In this document: positions 46,306-55,443 of the stretch, in pieces
Position numbering within the stretch: position 1 is the first letter of the stretch
Layout of the letters: the number at the start of each line of letters is the position of its first letter
Assembly: GCF_001315105.1 (NCBI RefSeq)
Contig: NZ_BAZR01000018.1
Coordinates: 36,838 to 100,837, forward strand
Length of the DNA: 64,000 nt
Reading direction: 5' to 3'
Source: Paenibacillus sp. JCM 10914
GTDB taxonomy: Bacteria > Bacillota > Bacilli > Paenibacillales > Paenibacillaceae
Made by a program: the position numbers and the translations under genes
Notes under the pieces: generated by a model
Database searches by the model: none
What the model was told of the DNA's origin: nothing
Seen by the model: only the letters and a program-made list of their open reading frames with translations

Positions 46306-47394
46306 CTATTCGGCGACAACACACTTTGATAATTTGTGTATCGTTTTCATCATAAATCGTACTCCCTTTCTCTCATAAGAGGCGTCATTAAAGGTTCCAA
46401 TTAAATATGCCTCTGTTTGCGGATGATAGAACATAAACGCTCCTGTTGCACCGGCATGCCCCCATGCATTAAATACCTTGGGCATCAGTAACGGCACGGT
46501 TATAAACTGCATGACGCCGTAGCCGTAGTCTATGCCTATCCCGTATTTAGCTCGGTCACTCATCATTTGTTCAATCGTTGCTCTTGTCAATAATGTATGG
46601 TTAACCAGAGATTTCATGAATTTTAGCAAGTCTTCATTTGGCGCTACGACACCGCCGCCGGCATAATCAAGACCCGCATAGCCCTTGTATTCATTTAACT
46701 TATGACCCCGAAAGTAAAAGTCCGCCATTGGATACGGACAGGGTGCCATAGAATCTGAATAGTGAAGCATGGAGGAATGCAGCATGCCTACGGGTTCGAA
46801 GATATATTGTTTGAGTGCAACATGAAACGGCGAATTCGTAACGCTTTCAATGATGAGTCCTAGAAGGTGATAGTTTGTATCTGTATACTTAAACCCTTTT
46901 CCTGGAGGGAAATGTGAGGTCAGATGCTCCTTCCCCCAGATGATGGCTTCCCTTGGACTTATATCGAATGCCGGATTAGCAATGAGTTTATCAAGCAGCG
47001 GCCAGAAATTATCAAATAGTCCCGATGTTTGATTTAGTAGATGTCTGATATTAATTTCATGCGTATAATCCGTATCTTTATAAATATGAAGCTTTTCCAG
47101 TAATAGAGTGTCCAAATAATCTGCAATGGGATCGTCAAAAGATAATGTTCCTTGTTCAACCAAAATGGCTACCAGCACCGAAGTGAAAATTTTGCCTACG
47201 CTCGCCATGTAATTGGGCTGCTGTGGATAAGCGGAAGTGCCATGATTCTTGGAGCCCTCCGCGATATTAAGATGAATCCCCAATTTTTCGGAATGAATGA
47301 GTAAATAAGCGCTCCTTAACTTGGAATCTGTTTGTACTTGCTTTCGAAAAGCATTTTCAATCGACAATGTAACCTGCTCAGCGGATTGTCGCAA
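46306..47394 (-). CDS. Serine hydrolase (class C beta-lactamase-like)
   Basis: 362 aa from TTG 47394 (AAGGAGGG upstream). The catalytic S-x-x-K is in YMASVGKIFTSVL; the second motif is near KYTDTNYHLLG (YxN-like), and a HxG-type motif is in WGHAGATGAFMFYH. No signal peptide. These esterase or peptidase-like proteins have diverse substrates. Probably monocistronic. Confidence 0.83.
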   Translation of the reverse strand: MRQSAEQVTLSIENAFRKQVQTDSKLRSAYLLIHSEKLGIHLNIAEGSKNHGTSAYPQQPNYMASVGKIFTSVLVAILVEQGTLSFDDPIADYLDTLLLEKLHIYKDTDYTHEINIRHLLNQTSGLFDNFWPLLDKLIANPAFDISPREAIIWGKEHLTSHFPPGKGFKYTDTNYHLLGLIIESVTNSPFHVALKQYIFEPVGMLHSSMLHYSDSMAPCPYPMADFYFRGHKLNEYKGYAGLDYAGGGVVAPNEDLLKFMKSLVNHTLLTRATIEQMMSDRAKYGIGIDYGYGVMQFITVPLLMPKVFNAWGHAGATGAFMFYHPQTEAYLIGTFNDASYERKGVRFMMKTIHKLSKCVVAE

Positions 47395-47657
47395 TAAAAT
47401 TACCCTCCTTATCAAGTTCCCCCATTATCCTTGCCTCATTATCATCTATATTAAACACTTTCCAATGGCATTCTACTTTGGCACCGAATCCGTAGCATGG
47501 GTACTTTAACTGCATCATCATCTAAAGTAGTTTTTTCTTCATAAATTCACACAACAAGCCGTAGATGAACGAATGTCCATTTACGGCTAATAGCATGAAT
47601 ACAACCTTTGAGGTTCATGTTTGCATAGCTATAATTAAATTAACCAAGCAGATTCCT
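47395..47657. other. Intergenic region with hairpin
   Basis: No gene seen. A GCCGTA..TACGGC hairpin (about 47552-47584) may terminate one of the flanking genes. Confidence 0.3.
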
Positions 47658-49036
47658 TCAGACCAGGCTCACGTTCCCACCTCTAAAGCTTGCAGCTGGA
47701 TGGGAATCCGACAGTAGCCTCGCGCCGGTTCCGAACAATCGCTCACGCATCGTCCCTTCTTCGTAATCCTTGCGATAAATACCTCTACGCTGCAGCTCGG
47801 GGACAACCCCTTCCACGAAATCTTCCAGTGTTCCAGGAGAGAGAACCTGCATGATATTAAAGCCGTCAAGGCCGATCTCATCCGCCAGTTGCTCCAATCG
47901 GTCAGCAACTTCTATCGGTGTTCCTACAGCCATAAACCCCATGCTGCCGACGCTGCTTAGCGAAGAAATGATATCCTTGACCGACTTGGGATTCAGCGCC
48001 TTCTTGGAGAAGCGCTCGGATATGGATTGCACAAAATTGTTACCTGTACCGTCGAAGTAATCTTGGGCATATGACGCCAGATCATAGCCGGAACTGGAAC
48101 TAAAATGAACCAGGCCGCCTTCGTGCAAATAGTAGGAATTGAGCTCAGCGAGCTTACGCAGCGCCTCCTCGTGGTTGATCCGACAATCGGTGTGATACCG
48201 GTGAAAAACTTCAGCAATGCCGGATCGCGGCCTTCTTGTTCCGCTTGCCGCCTGATATCGCCGATCTGCTTTTTCATCAAGGTAGTATCCGTACCTGTAA
48301 TAAATACACCTTCGGCATGGCGGGCAGCGAACACTTTCCCCCTCTGCGAAGTTCCTGCTTGATAGAGCACCGGGGTCCGCTGTAAAGAAGGCTCACTCAA
48401 ATGTGGGCCCTGCACATTAAAATACTTTCCTTTGTGCTGAATCGAACGGATCTTGGCGGGATCGGAATACATACCATTGTTCCTATCAATCACAACGGCG
48501 TCATCCTGCCAACTTCCTTCCCACAGTTTGTAGACGACTTCAAGATACTCGTCAGCCATATCGTATCGTTCATCATGACCGACCATCGTATCCAGTCCGA
48601 AATTTTGCGCCGCATTGGGAAGGTAGGAGGTGACGATGTTCCATGCCATGCGGCCCTTGGTCAAATGGTCCAACGTCGACATTCTCCGCGCAAAAGCAAA
48701 AGGAGATTCATATGTTGTGGCTGATGTCACAACAAAGCTCAAATGTTTCGTAACGGACGCCATCGGCGGGATCACCAGAAACGGATCATTCGCCGGAATC
48801 TGCACGGCATTGCGGACGGCCGATTTCTTACTTTCGCCATACACATCATAGATGCCTAATACATCGGCCATAAACACCGCGTCGAATTTACCTCGTTCCA
48901 GGAGCACAGCCAGTTCGGTCCAAAAGGATAAATCCGTATAACGCCGCCGTTGATCGGCAGGATGCGCCCATAATCCATGGGACAGATGCCCTAAACAATT
49001 CATCTCAAACAAATTCAGGTGCAGCTTTTTGCTCAT
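47658..49036 (-). CDS. FMN-dependent monooxygenase, NtaA/SnaA/DszA type (frameshifted)
   Basis: Luciferase-like monooxygenase of the family that includes DszA (sulfone cleavage), nitrilotriacetate and pristinamycin monooxygenases. KFDAVFMADVLGIYDVYG, TYESPFAFARRMSTLDHLT and GRMAWNIVTSYLPNAAQNFG are diagnostic. The frame breaks near 48177: restoring one A (ACCA-CGAGG) gives VGSTNEEALRKLAELNSYYL and joins to ORF 48128-47658; total about 459 aa. Last gene of the nine-gene organosulfur cluster and 63 percent or so alike by eye to the LLM gene at 50274-51677, suggesting tandem duplication. Confidence 0.86.
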
Positions 49037-49054
49037 GATCCGGCTCTCCTCTCT

Positions 49055-50299
49055 TCACAAATTGAATTGACGTTCAGGCAGCACTCCGTTTAAATACCAG
49101 TTGCCCACGTGATACTCTTTCCAGCGCACGGGATCGTGCAGCGTATGGATACGTGCATTTCGCCAATGGCGATCGTAATTGTACTTCTCATCCATTGAGG
49201 AGGTCCCCGCCAGTTCAAAAAACGCGTTCGTCAATTCGATAGCCGTATCGGTAGCCACTACTTTCAGTGAGGCGACAAGCAGTGACGTATGCTGGACCAT
49301 CTTCGTAATTTGTTCCTTCTTCTGCTCCAGCTCATGGCGGATCAGTTCATTCTCCCGATCAATGGAACGCGCACACTGCTCCAGAAGCGCCTCAGCCGCG
49401 TTCAGGCGGATTCCGAGCTCGCCGAAGCGGTGCACGAGATAAGTGTCTTCAATCGGCTCCGATTCATCGCCGTTCAGGTTCCTTACGTACTCTGCCGCCT
49501 CCTCTAATGCTGCCCTTGCAATGCCCACATCTACCGCAGCGTGCATAATCTGGCTAAACGCTCCGGAATAGTAAGACATGTCGAATCGTTTACCGTGTGC
49601 CAATACCCACTCTTCCGCAACCTCGACTTGATCAAACCGTACCGTGCCGCTCGCGGTTGTTCGTTGGCCGATGCCTGACCAATCGTCGATCACCGTAACG
49701 CCGGCGGCATGGCGGGGAACGAAGGCAACGATTGTTTGTTCATCTTCATTGGCGGCCAGCACCGGTATCCATGCTGCGAACAGAGCGCCAGTAGCGTAGT
49801 ATTTTCTCCCATCCAAGAGGTATCCGCCTTTGTCGTTCTTCCGCAACCGGGTTTGCATCCGCAGAACGTCTTTCATCTGCTTCACGCCCTTCACGCCCCG
49901 CTCCGACATCGCATTACCGAACTGCGTGCCTTCCAGAACCTGTGAGAAGAAAAACGTCTTCTGCTCTTCGGTTCCTAACATCTCCAGCATCTGAATGCAC
50001 ATATGATGATTTTGCGGAATTTGTCCGATCGAGGAATCGGCCTGCGAAATGATTCTGAATATTTCCGTCAAGGTGACGACGGAGACTCCGGGCCCGCCAT
50101 AAGCCTTTGGCACAAACACTCCTAGCAGCCCGCTCTCAACGAGCAGTCGTATTTCATCAAACGGCAGCCTGCGTTCCCGATCCCGTTGCGAAGCTTCCAT
50201 ACCGATGATCGTCGCGTACTCCCGGGCCACCTGCAATGCCTCTTCGTCAGTTCTTATTCTTCTTGCGGTTACACTACTTGGATTGAGGTATTGCGTCAT
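49055..50299 (-). CDS. Acyl-CoA-dehydrogenase-fold monooxygenase (DszC/SfnB type)
   Basis: 414 aa from ATG 50299 (GGAGGGAACTCGGCC). Flavin-dependent acyl-CoA dehydrogenase-like fold (LLGVFVPKAYGGPGVSVVTL, SSIGQIPQNHHMCIQMLEML, GRKYYATGALFAAWIPVLAA). It ends with the typical DszC/SfnB tail NARIHTLHDPVRWKEYHVGN. These use reduced flavin to oxidise sulfides or sulfones. Start overlaps the end of the LLM gene upstream by 26 bases. Confidence 0.87.
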   Translation of the reverse strand: MTQYLNPSSVTARRIRTDEEALQVAREYATIIGMEASQRDRERRLPFDEIRLLVESGLLGVFVPKAYGGPGVSVVTLTEIFRIISQADSSIGQIPQNHHMCIQMLEMLGTEEQKTFFFSQVLEGTQFGNAMSERGVKGVKQMKDVLRMQTRLRKNDKGGYLLDGRKYYATGALFAAWIPVLAANEDEQTIVAFVPRHAAGVTVIDDWSGIGQRTTASGTVRFDQVEVAEEWVLAHGKRFDMSYYSGAFSQIMHAAVDVGIARAALEEAAEYVRNLNGDESEPIEDTYLVHRFGELGIRLNAAEALLEQCARSIDRENELIRHELEQKKEQITKMVQHTSLLVASLKVVATDTAIELTNAFFELAGTSSMDEKYNYDRHWRNARIHTLHDPVRWKEYHVGNWYLNGVLPERQFNL

Positions 50300-51677
50300 G
50301 GCCGAGTTCCCTCCTTGATATATGGATTGCCCGATGCTCCGCCGGCAGCTTCCCATCCTGTCCGCCGAATAAACGTTGGCGAAGCGTCGACTCCGTCCCG
50401 TACTCCCGGCGATAGATGCCTCTTTGCTGCAATATCGGTATCACTAGTTCTATAAAATCCTGAAGTGTGCCAGGAGTGACAACCTGCGTTAAATTAAAAC
50501 CGTCAAGCCCCGTCTCCACCATCCATTGTTCCATCCTGTCAGCGACCTCTTCTGGGTCTCCGACGATAAGCAAGCCGCGGCTGCCAATGCTGCTTAGTGC
50601 CTTTTTAATCTCTCCTACGGTCTGTGGCTTGACGGCATCCTTCGTGAACAGAGCGGCGAGCGATTGACCGTGGTCAGTTGGAACATACTCTAAATACTCG
50701 TCGTCGGAATAAGCGGACAGATCGTACCCGGTATTGGCGCTATAGTGCAAGAGTGCGCCTTCTTCGCTGAAGTAGGAAGAATAGTCGGCAAACTTTCTCT
50801 CAGCCTCTTCCTTCGTTCGTCCGGTGACCACGGTTAACAACCCATACGTCTTCACCTGCTCGGGTTGTCTGCCAAACGCTACCGCTTTCCTGCGGATTTC
50901 TTCCACATCGCGTCTGATGACGTCCGGACGATGGCCGCCGATAAATACACACTCCGCATGTTTTGCCGCAAACTCGCTGCCCTTGGCAGACGTACCTGCC
51001 TGATAGAGCAGCGGCGTACGCTGCGGGGAAGGCTCGCTCAGATGAGGCCCCGCGACGCTGAAATATTTCCCTTTATGATCGATGAAATGTACTTTGTCTG
51101 GATCGGTATAAAGATGGTTGTCCCAGTCTTTAACCACCGCGTCATCCTCCCAGCTCTGTTCCCACAGCTTGTAGCATACCTTGAGAAATTCGTCAGCAAC
51201 TTCATAACGGTCATCATGCCCGACGGGCTTGTCGAGTCCATGATTGTTCGCAGCGCTTCGCAGCGTCGAAGTCACGACATTCCAGGCAATCCGTCCTTTG
51301 GTCAGATGATCAAGAGTAGACATGCGACGCGCAAAAGCAAAGGGCTGCTCATACGTCGTTGAAGCCGTCAGTGCAAAGCCCAGATGCTGCGTGACCGTTG
51401 CCATCGCGGGAATGATCATCATCGGGTCATTTGCCGGTATCTGCACGCCACGGCGGATGGCCGGGTCGTTCCCATTCCCATATACATCGTACACGCCAAG
51501 AACATCGGCTAGAAACAACGCATCGAACTTGCCTTTTTCAAGCAACTGCGCGAGCTCCAACCAGTAAGTAAGATCTTTGTACCGAGTACGCTCATCCTCC
51601 GGGTGTGCCCATAAGCCGTGCGCAAGGTGACCCGGACAATTCATTTCGAATGCGTTCAAATGAATTTGCTTTTTCAT
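50274..51677 (-). CDS. FMN-dependent monooxygenase, NtaA/SnaA/DszA type (second copy)
   Basis: 467 aa from ATG 51677 (GGAGGCACCAAAC). Closely similar to the neighbouring LLM gene: LNAFEMNCPGHLAHGLWAHP, KFDALFLADVLGVYDVYGNG, GRIAWNVVTSTLRSAANNHG. Intact and therefore a good template for the frameshifted copy. It presumably cleaves C-S bonds using FMNH2 supplied by a reductase encoded elsewhere. Confidence 0.9.
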   Translation of the reverse strand: MKKQIHLNAFEMNCPGHLAHGLWAHPEDERTRYKDLTYWLELAQLLEKGKFDALFLADVLGVYDVYGNGNDPAIRRGVQIPANDPMMIIPAMATVTQHLGFALTASTTYEQPFAFARRMSTLDHLTKGRIAWNVVTSTLRSAANNHGLDKPVGHDDRYEVADEFLKVCYKLWEQSWEDDAVVKDWDNHLYTDPDKVHFIDHKGKYFSVAGPHLSEPSPQRTPLLYQAGTSAKGSEFAAKHAECVFIGGHRPDVIRRDVEEIRRKAVAFGRQPEQVKTYGLLTVVTGRTKEEAERKFADYSSYFSEEGALLHYSANTGYDLSAYSDDEYLEYVPTDHGQSLAALFTKDAVKPQTVGEIKKALSSIGSRGLLIVGDPEEVADRMEQWMVETGLDGFNLTQVVTPGTLQDFIELVIPILQQRGIYRREYGTESTLRQRLFGGQDGKLPAEHRAIHISRRELGHDAIPQSK

Positions 51678-51717
51678 GTTTGGTGCCTCCTTGCTTGCGG
51701 ATTCATCATCCGCCGTT

Positions 51718-52551
51718 TTATTCTTTCTTCCAAGTGAAGGCATCGCTGTAATCCTTCTCGATCAGAGTCTTCACATCCGTACTCTGGAACGCCTTCGCTA
51801 CTTTTTGAATGTTGACGTCATTTTGATTATCCTTACGGGCTGTCAGGACAACGAAGAAATCGGAGCCGTGGATGTTGTTCTCCCTAATCAACGTATCCTT
51901 GGAAGGAACCAGCTTCGCCTGCAGCGCATAGGTGCCCATCATGGCAGTGAGATCAGAGTCGTTGTATGCTTGCGGCAGAAGCATCTGGTCGACCTCAACG
52001 ATTTTATATTTTTTCTCATTCTCCACAATGTCTTGTTGTGAGCCGTGAACGCCGACGCCGTCCTTCAGCTTGATCAGCCCATGCTCGTGAAGAAGCGCGA
52101 GTGAACGCCCGCTGTTGCCGGGATCTGCCGGTATGGTGATGGTTGAGCCATCCGGCACTTCATCCATGCTTACGTATTTTTTGGAATACAGCCCGAAAAT
52201 TCCGGTGAAAGTGTCGGCAATAGGCACTAAATCCATGCCGTTGCTGACGTTGAATTGCTCCAGATAGCTCAGCGACTGAAAGTAATTCAGGTCGATTTCC
52301 TTGTTATTTAGCGCCTGGTTCGGTATCGTTACATCGGTGAACGCCTTGATTTCGAGATGGATGCCTTCCTTCTTCAAATTTTCCTTTACCAGATTGACGA
52401 TATCTCCGTAAGGGGGAAGATCGACGATCCCCAATTTGATCGTAACCGATTCATGTATCGTGGCTTCCTTGCCGGAATTTGCTTTGCCGCAAGCTCCGAG
52501 CACCATCATCGATAGGACAAGCAACGAGATCAGACCAACTCTGAGTTTCAT
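51718..52551 (-). CDS. MetQ/NlpA-type substrate-binding lipoprotein
   Basis: 277 aa with a lipoprotein signal (VLSMMVLGACGK). NlpA/MetQ core: TIKLGIVDLPPYGDIVNLVK, NKEIDLNYFQSLSYLEQFN, TITIPADPGNSGRSLALL. In the organosulfur cluster it is more likely to bind a sulfur compound than methionine itself. The genes for its permease and ATPase are separated from it by the acyl-CoA-dehydrogenase-like gene. Confidence 0.87.
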   Translation of the reverse strand: MKLRVGLISLLVLSMMVLGACGKANSGKEATIHESVTIKLGIVDLPPYGDIVNLVKENLKKEGIHLEIKAFTDVTIPNQALNNKEIDLNYFQSLSYLEQFNVSNGMDLVPIADTFTGIFGLYSKKYVSMDEVPDGSTITIPADPGNSGRSLALLHEHGLIKLKDGVGVHGSQQDIVENEKKYKIVEVDQMLLPQAYNDSDLTAMMGTYALQAKLVPSKDTLIRENNIHGSDFFVVLTARKDNQNDVNIQKVAKAFQSTDVKTLIEKDYSDAFTWKKE

Positions 52552-52613
52552 TTAACACGGCTCCTTATCATTTACTGCTAGGGGTTCATGACTTGTATCG
52601 CGAAAGAAATTCA

Positions 52614-53801
52614 TTATGAATAACTTGAAGGCTCCGGCCCCTTATCGTTCAAATGCCAATTCCCAACGGTACGAAGCTTGTAGTCTGCCGGATTGTGCAG
52701 CGTATGCGTTCTGACATTTCGCCAGAATCGGTCGAATCCATAGCTTTGCGCGGCTGAACGAGCCCCCATCACTTCGAAAAATCGGCTCGTGACCTCCAGG
52801 CTAACTTTACCTGCGAATACATTGGCCGCTGCTGCAAGGGCAGCAGCTTCGCCTCGTTCTTCCCAGGTCAGTAATTTGCCCTTCTCCCATATCTGATCGA
52901 TGTTCGATAGAGAACGGTCAGCCAAACTCGCTGCCGCTTCGGTCTCTGTCCAATATTCGCCATAATGGCGAAGAATATATGGATCTTCGAAGGCGGAATC
53001 TACCCCCGACGTTCCCCAGGCTCGCGTCTTCTCGCGCGTGTAGCGTTTCCCTTCTTTCAGGGCTCCAAGGGCACACCCGATGAATATTTGCGTAAGCACG
53101 CTCTGTGATAAAATCGGCCCGATCGTACTAGCCGGAATATCTGGGTGAAAGGGTAGCGGCGATATTTCATCAGGATGGATGATGACATTATGGAATCTGA
53201 CCGTGCCGCTGCCGGTCTGACGCTGTCCGATATGATCCCAATCGTCGTGAACCCTAACGCCTTCTCGTGCCGTGGGGATATTCGCTAGATAGCGTCTCTC
53301 TCCGTCAGAATCGGTCCATATCAGCGTAAGCACGTCGGAATCCGGCGAACCGGACGCGAACGACTTTGATCCGTTCGCGATGAAACCTTCATCCGGGAGA
53401 TTCCGCTGCACAATGGCAAGACCTTGATCCAGGGGGTTGGCGGCATTGCCCCAGAACCAATCATTCGCTGCCGAGCGTTCCAGCAAGCGCTGGGCGTAAT
53501 TCTGATCGGAGCCAAGCAGCGTATAAGTGATTGCCAGATTATGATAGCCAAACAAATGACCAAGCGATGAATCCGCTGTCGATAATACACGCGAAATAGT
53601 CATTACGGACGACCAAGGCAGACCCAAGCCGCCCCATTTTTGGGGAATCAGCGCATTTAATAATCCGCTTTTTCTCAGAGCATCTCTCTGTGCTTTCGGC
53701 GTTCCTCCCTTCTTGTCGCGTTCAGACGCATCCTCTTCGAAGTAACGGGCCAGTTCCTCCGCCTTATATATAAAATCCTTGCCTGCCGTCAGTTGACTCA
53801 T
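52614..53801 (-). CDS. Acyl-CoA-dehydrogenase-fold monooxygenase (DszC/SfnB type, second)
   Basis: 395 aa from ATG 53801. ALIPQKWGGLGLPWSSVMTI, TADSSLGHLFGYHNLAITYT, GSKSFASGSPDSDVLTLIWT and the tail NVRTHTLHNPADYKLRTVGN are typical of DszC/SfnB. The long upstream extension of the reading frame has no start signal and was rejected. Inserted between the ABC permease and binding-protein genes, which ties oxidation to uptake. Confidence 0.87.
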   Translation of the reverse strand: MSQLTAGKDFIYKAEELARYFEEDASERDKKGGTPKAQRDALRKSGLLNALIPQKWGGLGLPWSSVMTISRVLSTADSSLGHLFGYHNLAITYTLLGSDQNYAQRLLERSAANDWFWGNAANPLDQGLAIVQRNLPDEGFIANGSKSFASGSPDSDVLTLIWTDSDGERRYLANIPTAREGVRVHDDWDHIGQRQTGSGTVRFHNVIIHPDEISPLPFHPDIPASTIGPILSQSVLTQIFIGCALGALKEGKRYTREKTRAWGTSGVDSAFEDPYILRHYGEYWTETEAAASLADRSLSNIDQIWEKGKLLTWEERGEAAALAAAANVFAGKVSLEVTSRFFEVMGARSAAQSYGFDRFWRNVRTHTLHNPADYKLRTVGNWHLNDKGPEPSSYS

Positions 53802-53850
53802 CTTATATCCTATCCTCTCATCTATGGATTTACCGCTGCGCCACCTGTCG

Positions 53851-54516
53851 CTACAACCTTTTGTCCAGCTTGCGAACCAAATAGTTACCGATGAATTGCA
53901 GTAGCTGCACAAACACGACAATGATAATGATGGTGAAGGCCATAATATCGAACTGATATCGGTAATAACCGTAACGGATGGCAAAGTCGCCGATCCCGCC
54001 GCCTCCGACCATGCCGGCCATAGCCGAATACGATAGAAAGCTTACCGTGATAATGGTTATGGCACCCGCGATGCCTGACCGGGCTTCGCCGTACAGTACC
54101 TTCCATATGATCTGCACATGTGTCGCTCCCATCGATTCGGCAGCTTCGATCGTCCCCCGATTCACTTCAAGGAACGTCTGCTCAACCAGACGCGCAAAAT
54201 AAGGAACCGCGCCCACGATCATCGGCACCGTGGCAGCCGTTGTGCCAATTGAAGTCCCCACGATAAACCGGGTTACCGGGATCAGCGCGACCAGCAGAAT
54301 CAGGAACGGAAATGAGCGGACCAGATTCACGATGCCGTTCAGAACGAAGCTGATGAACGGTGCTTTGATCAGCGACCCAGGGCGGCAGTAGTACAGCAGC
54401 GTTCCAAGCGGGAGGCCCAGGACGATGGCGAACCCGACGGTAACGAACAGCATATAGAGCGTTTCGACCAAAGCTACCCGTATTTCGGGGAGGACGGCCA
54501 CAATATTATCAAACAT
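53851..54516 (-). CDS. MetI-type ABC transporter permease
   Basis: 221 aa with five membrane segments; MetI EAA loop around GTIEAAESMGATHVQIIWKV; LVEQTFLEVNRG. ATG 54516 follows GGAAGGTGAG and overlaps the ATPase end by eight bases, consistent with coupled translation. Part of a MetNIQ-like importer. Confidence 0.88.
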   Translation of the reverse strand: MFDNIVAVLPEIRVALVETLYMLFVTVGFAIVLGLPLGTLLYYCRPGSLIKAPFISFVLNGIVNLVRSFPFLILLVALIPVTRFIVGTSIGTTAATVPMIVGAVPYFARLVEQTFLEVNRGTIEAAESMGATHVQIIWKVLYGEARSGIAGAITIITVSFLSYSAMAGMVGGGGIGDFAIRYGYYRYQFDIMAFTIIIIVVFVQLLQFIGNYLVRKLDKRL

Positions 54517-55276
54517 AGGCGAACTCACCTTCCACTACGGGAACTTTCTCTGCATGCAATATTTTCGCAATCGAACTCTGCGGCTCGTAATTTACGTCAC
54601 GCATACTGAATTGCTCAATGATTCGACCATGCTCCATCACCGCCACCTTTTGACAGATCGACTTGACGACGTTCATCTCATGAGTCACCAGGACGATGGT
54701 TATGCCGAGCTTCTCGTTGATCTGCTTGAGATAGTAGAGAATGCTGCCTTTGGTTTGCGGATCGACGGCTGATGTCGGCTCGTCGCACAGCAACACCTCT
54801 GGGTTATTGGCAAGCGCTCGGGCAATGGCTACGCGCTGTTTCTGCCCGCCGCTCAGCTTGGCAGGATAAGCGCTTGCCTTATCCCGCAGATCGACGATGT
54901 CAAGGCACTCCAGAATGCGCTGGCTTCGCAGCTTCTTCGGAAATCCGGAGATCTCCAAAGGCAGCGATACATTCTCATACGCCGTTCGATTTGTCAGCAG
55001 GTTAAAGTGCTGAAATACCATAGCGGTTTTCATTCGCGACTTAAGCAGTCGCTTGCGAGAAAGATTCGTCAGATCCTCTCCGTCCAGGAGCACACTTCCG
55101 CTGTCGGGTTTCTCCAGAAGATTTATCGTACGCAGCAATGTCGACTTGCCAGCTCCGCTGAAACCGATAATCCCGTAAATATCGCCTTTCTCAATCTGCA
55201 AGGAAGCGGATGAGATGGCAGCTAGCGGCCCATCGGAAGTATTAAATGTCTTGCTTACGTTATTCAGGACAATCAT
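54509..55276 (-). CDS. MetN-type ABC transporter ATPase without NIL domain
   Basis: 255 aa. Walker A GFSGAGKST, ABC signature LSGGQKQR, Walker B LLCDEPTSAVDP, and switch histidine in VLVTHEMNV. Typical MetN proteins are about 340 aa with a C-terminal NIL domain for methionine trans-inhibition; this one ends soon after the core (VPVVEGEFAYV). It may therefore escape that inhibition or serve another sulfur substrate. Confidence 0.9.
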   Translation of the reverse strand: MIVLNNVSKTFNTSDGPLAAISSASLQIEKGDIYGIIGFSGAGKSTLLRTINLLEKPDSGSVLLDGEDLTNLSRKRLLKSRMKTAMVFQHFNLLTNRTAYENVSLPLEISGFPKKLRSQRILECLDIVDLRDKASAYPAKLSGGQKQRVAIARALANNPEVLLCDEPTSAVDPQTKGSILYYLKQINEKLGITIVLVTHEMNVVKSICQKVAVMEHGRIIEQFSMRDVNYEPQSSIAKILHAEKVPVVEGEFAYV

Positions 55277-55317
55277 GAATTCTCACACTCCCTTACTTGA
55301 GAAATAGGAACAAAAAA

Positions 55318-55425
55318 AACCGTATCTCCGATGAAGAAACGGCTGATGCCCGCTCACCGGAAAAACCTTGCTTCAATAGACTGAAGTCTATTGTTGCCTC
55401 CAGTGATCTGGTGAGCACTTCTTAT
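55318..55425 (-). promoter_or_regulatory. Structured leader between ssuD and metN-like genes
   Basis: On the minus strand, an outer stem GCTCACC / GGTGAGC (55420-55350) encloses a perfect hairpin CAATAGACT..AGTCTATTG (55373-55392). A terminator-like stem CCGTTTCT..AGATACGG with eight Ts (about 55345-55312) follows. It does not match the S-box or T-box consensus that I know. Could be a regulatory RNA for the transporter genes. Confidence 0.45.
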
Positions 55426-55443
55426 GATCAACCTGCACCAAGC

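Noticed and set aside
53802..53984. Upstream extension of the second DszC-like gene
   Set aside because: Serine/cysteine-rich translation overlapping the permease end; ATG 53801 gives the family-like start.
55350..55425. SAM (S-box) riboswitch or T-box before metN-like gene
   Set aside because: The conserved S-box core and the T-box sequence GGGTGGnACCGCG are both absent, so only an unassigned structured leader is reported.
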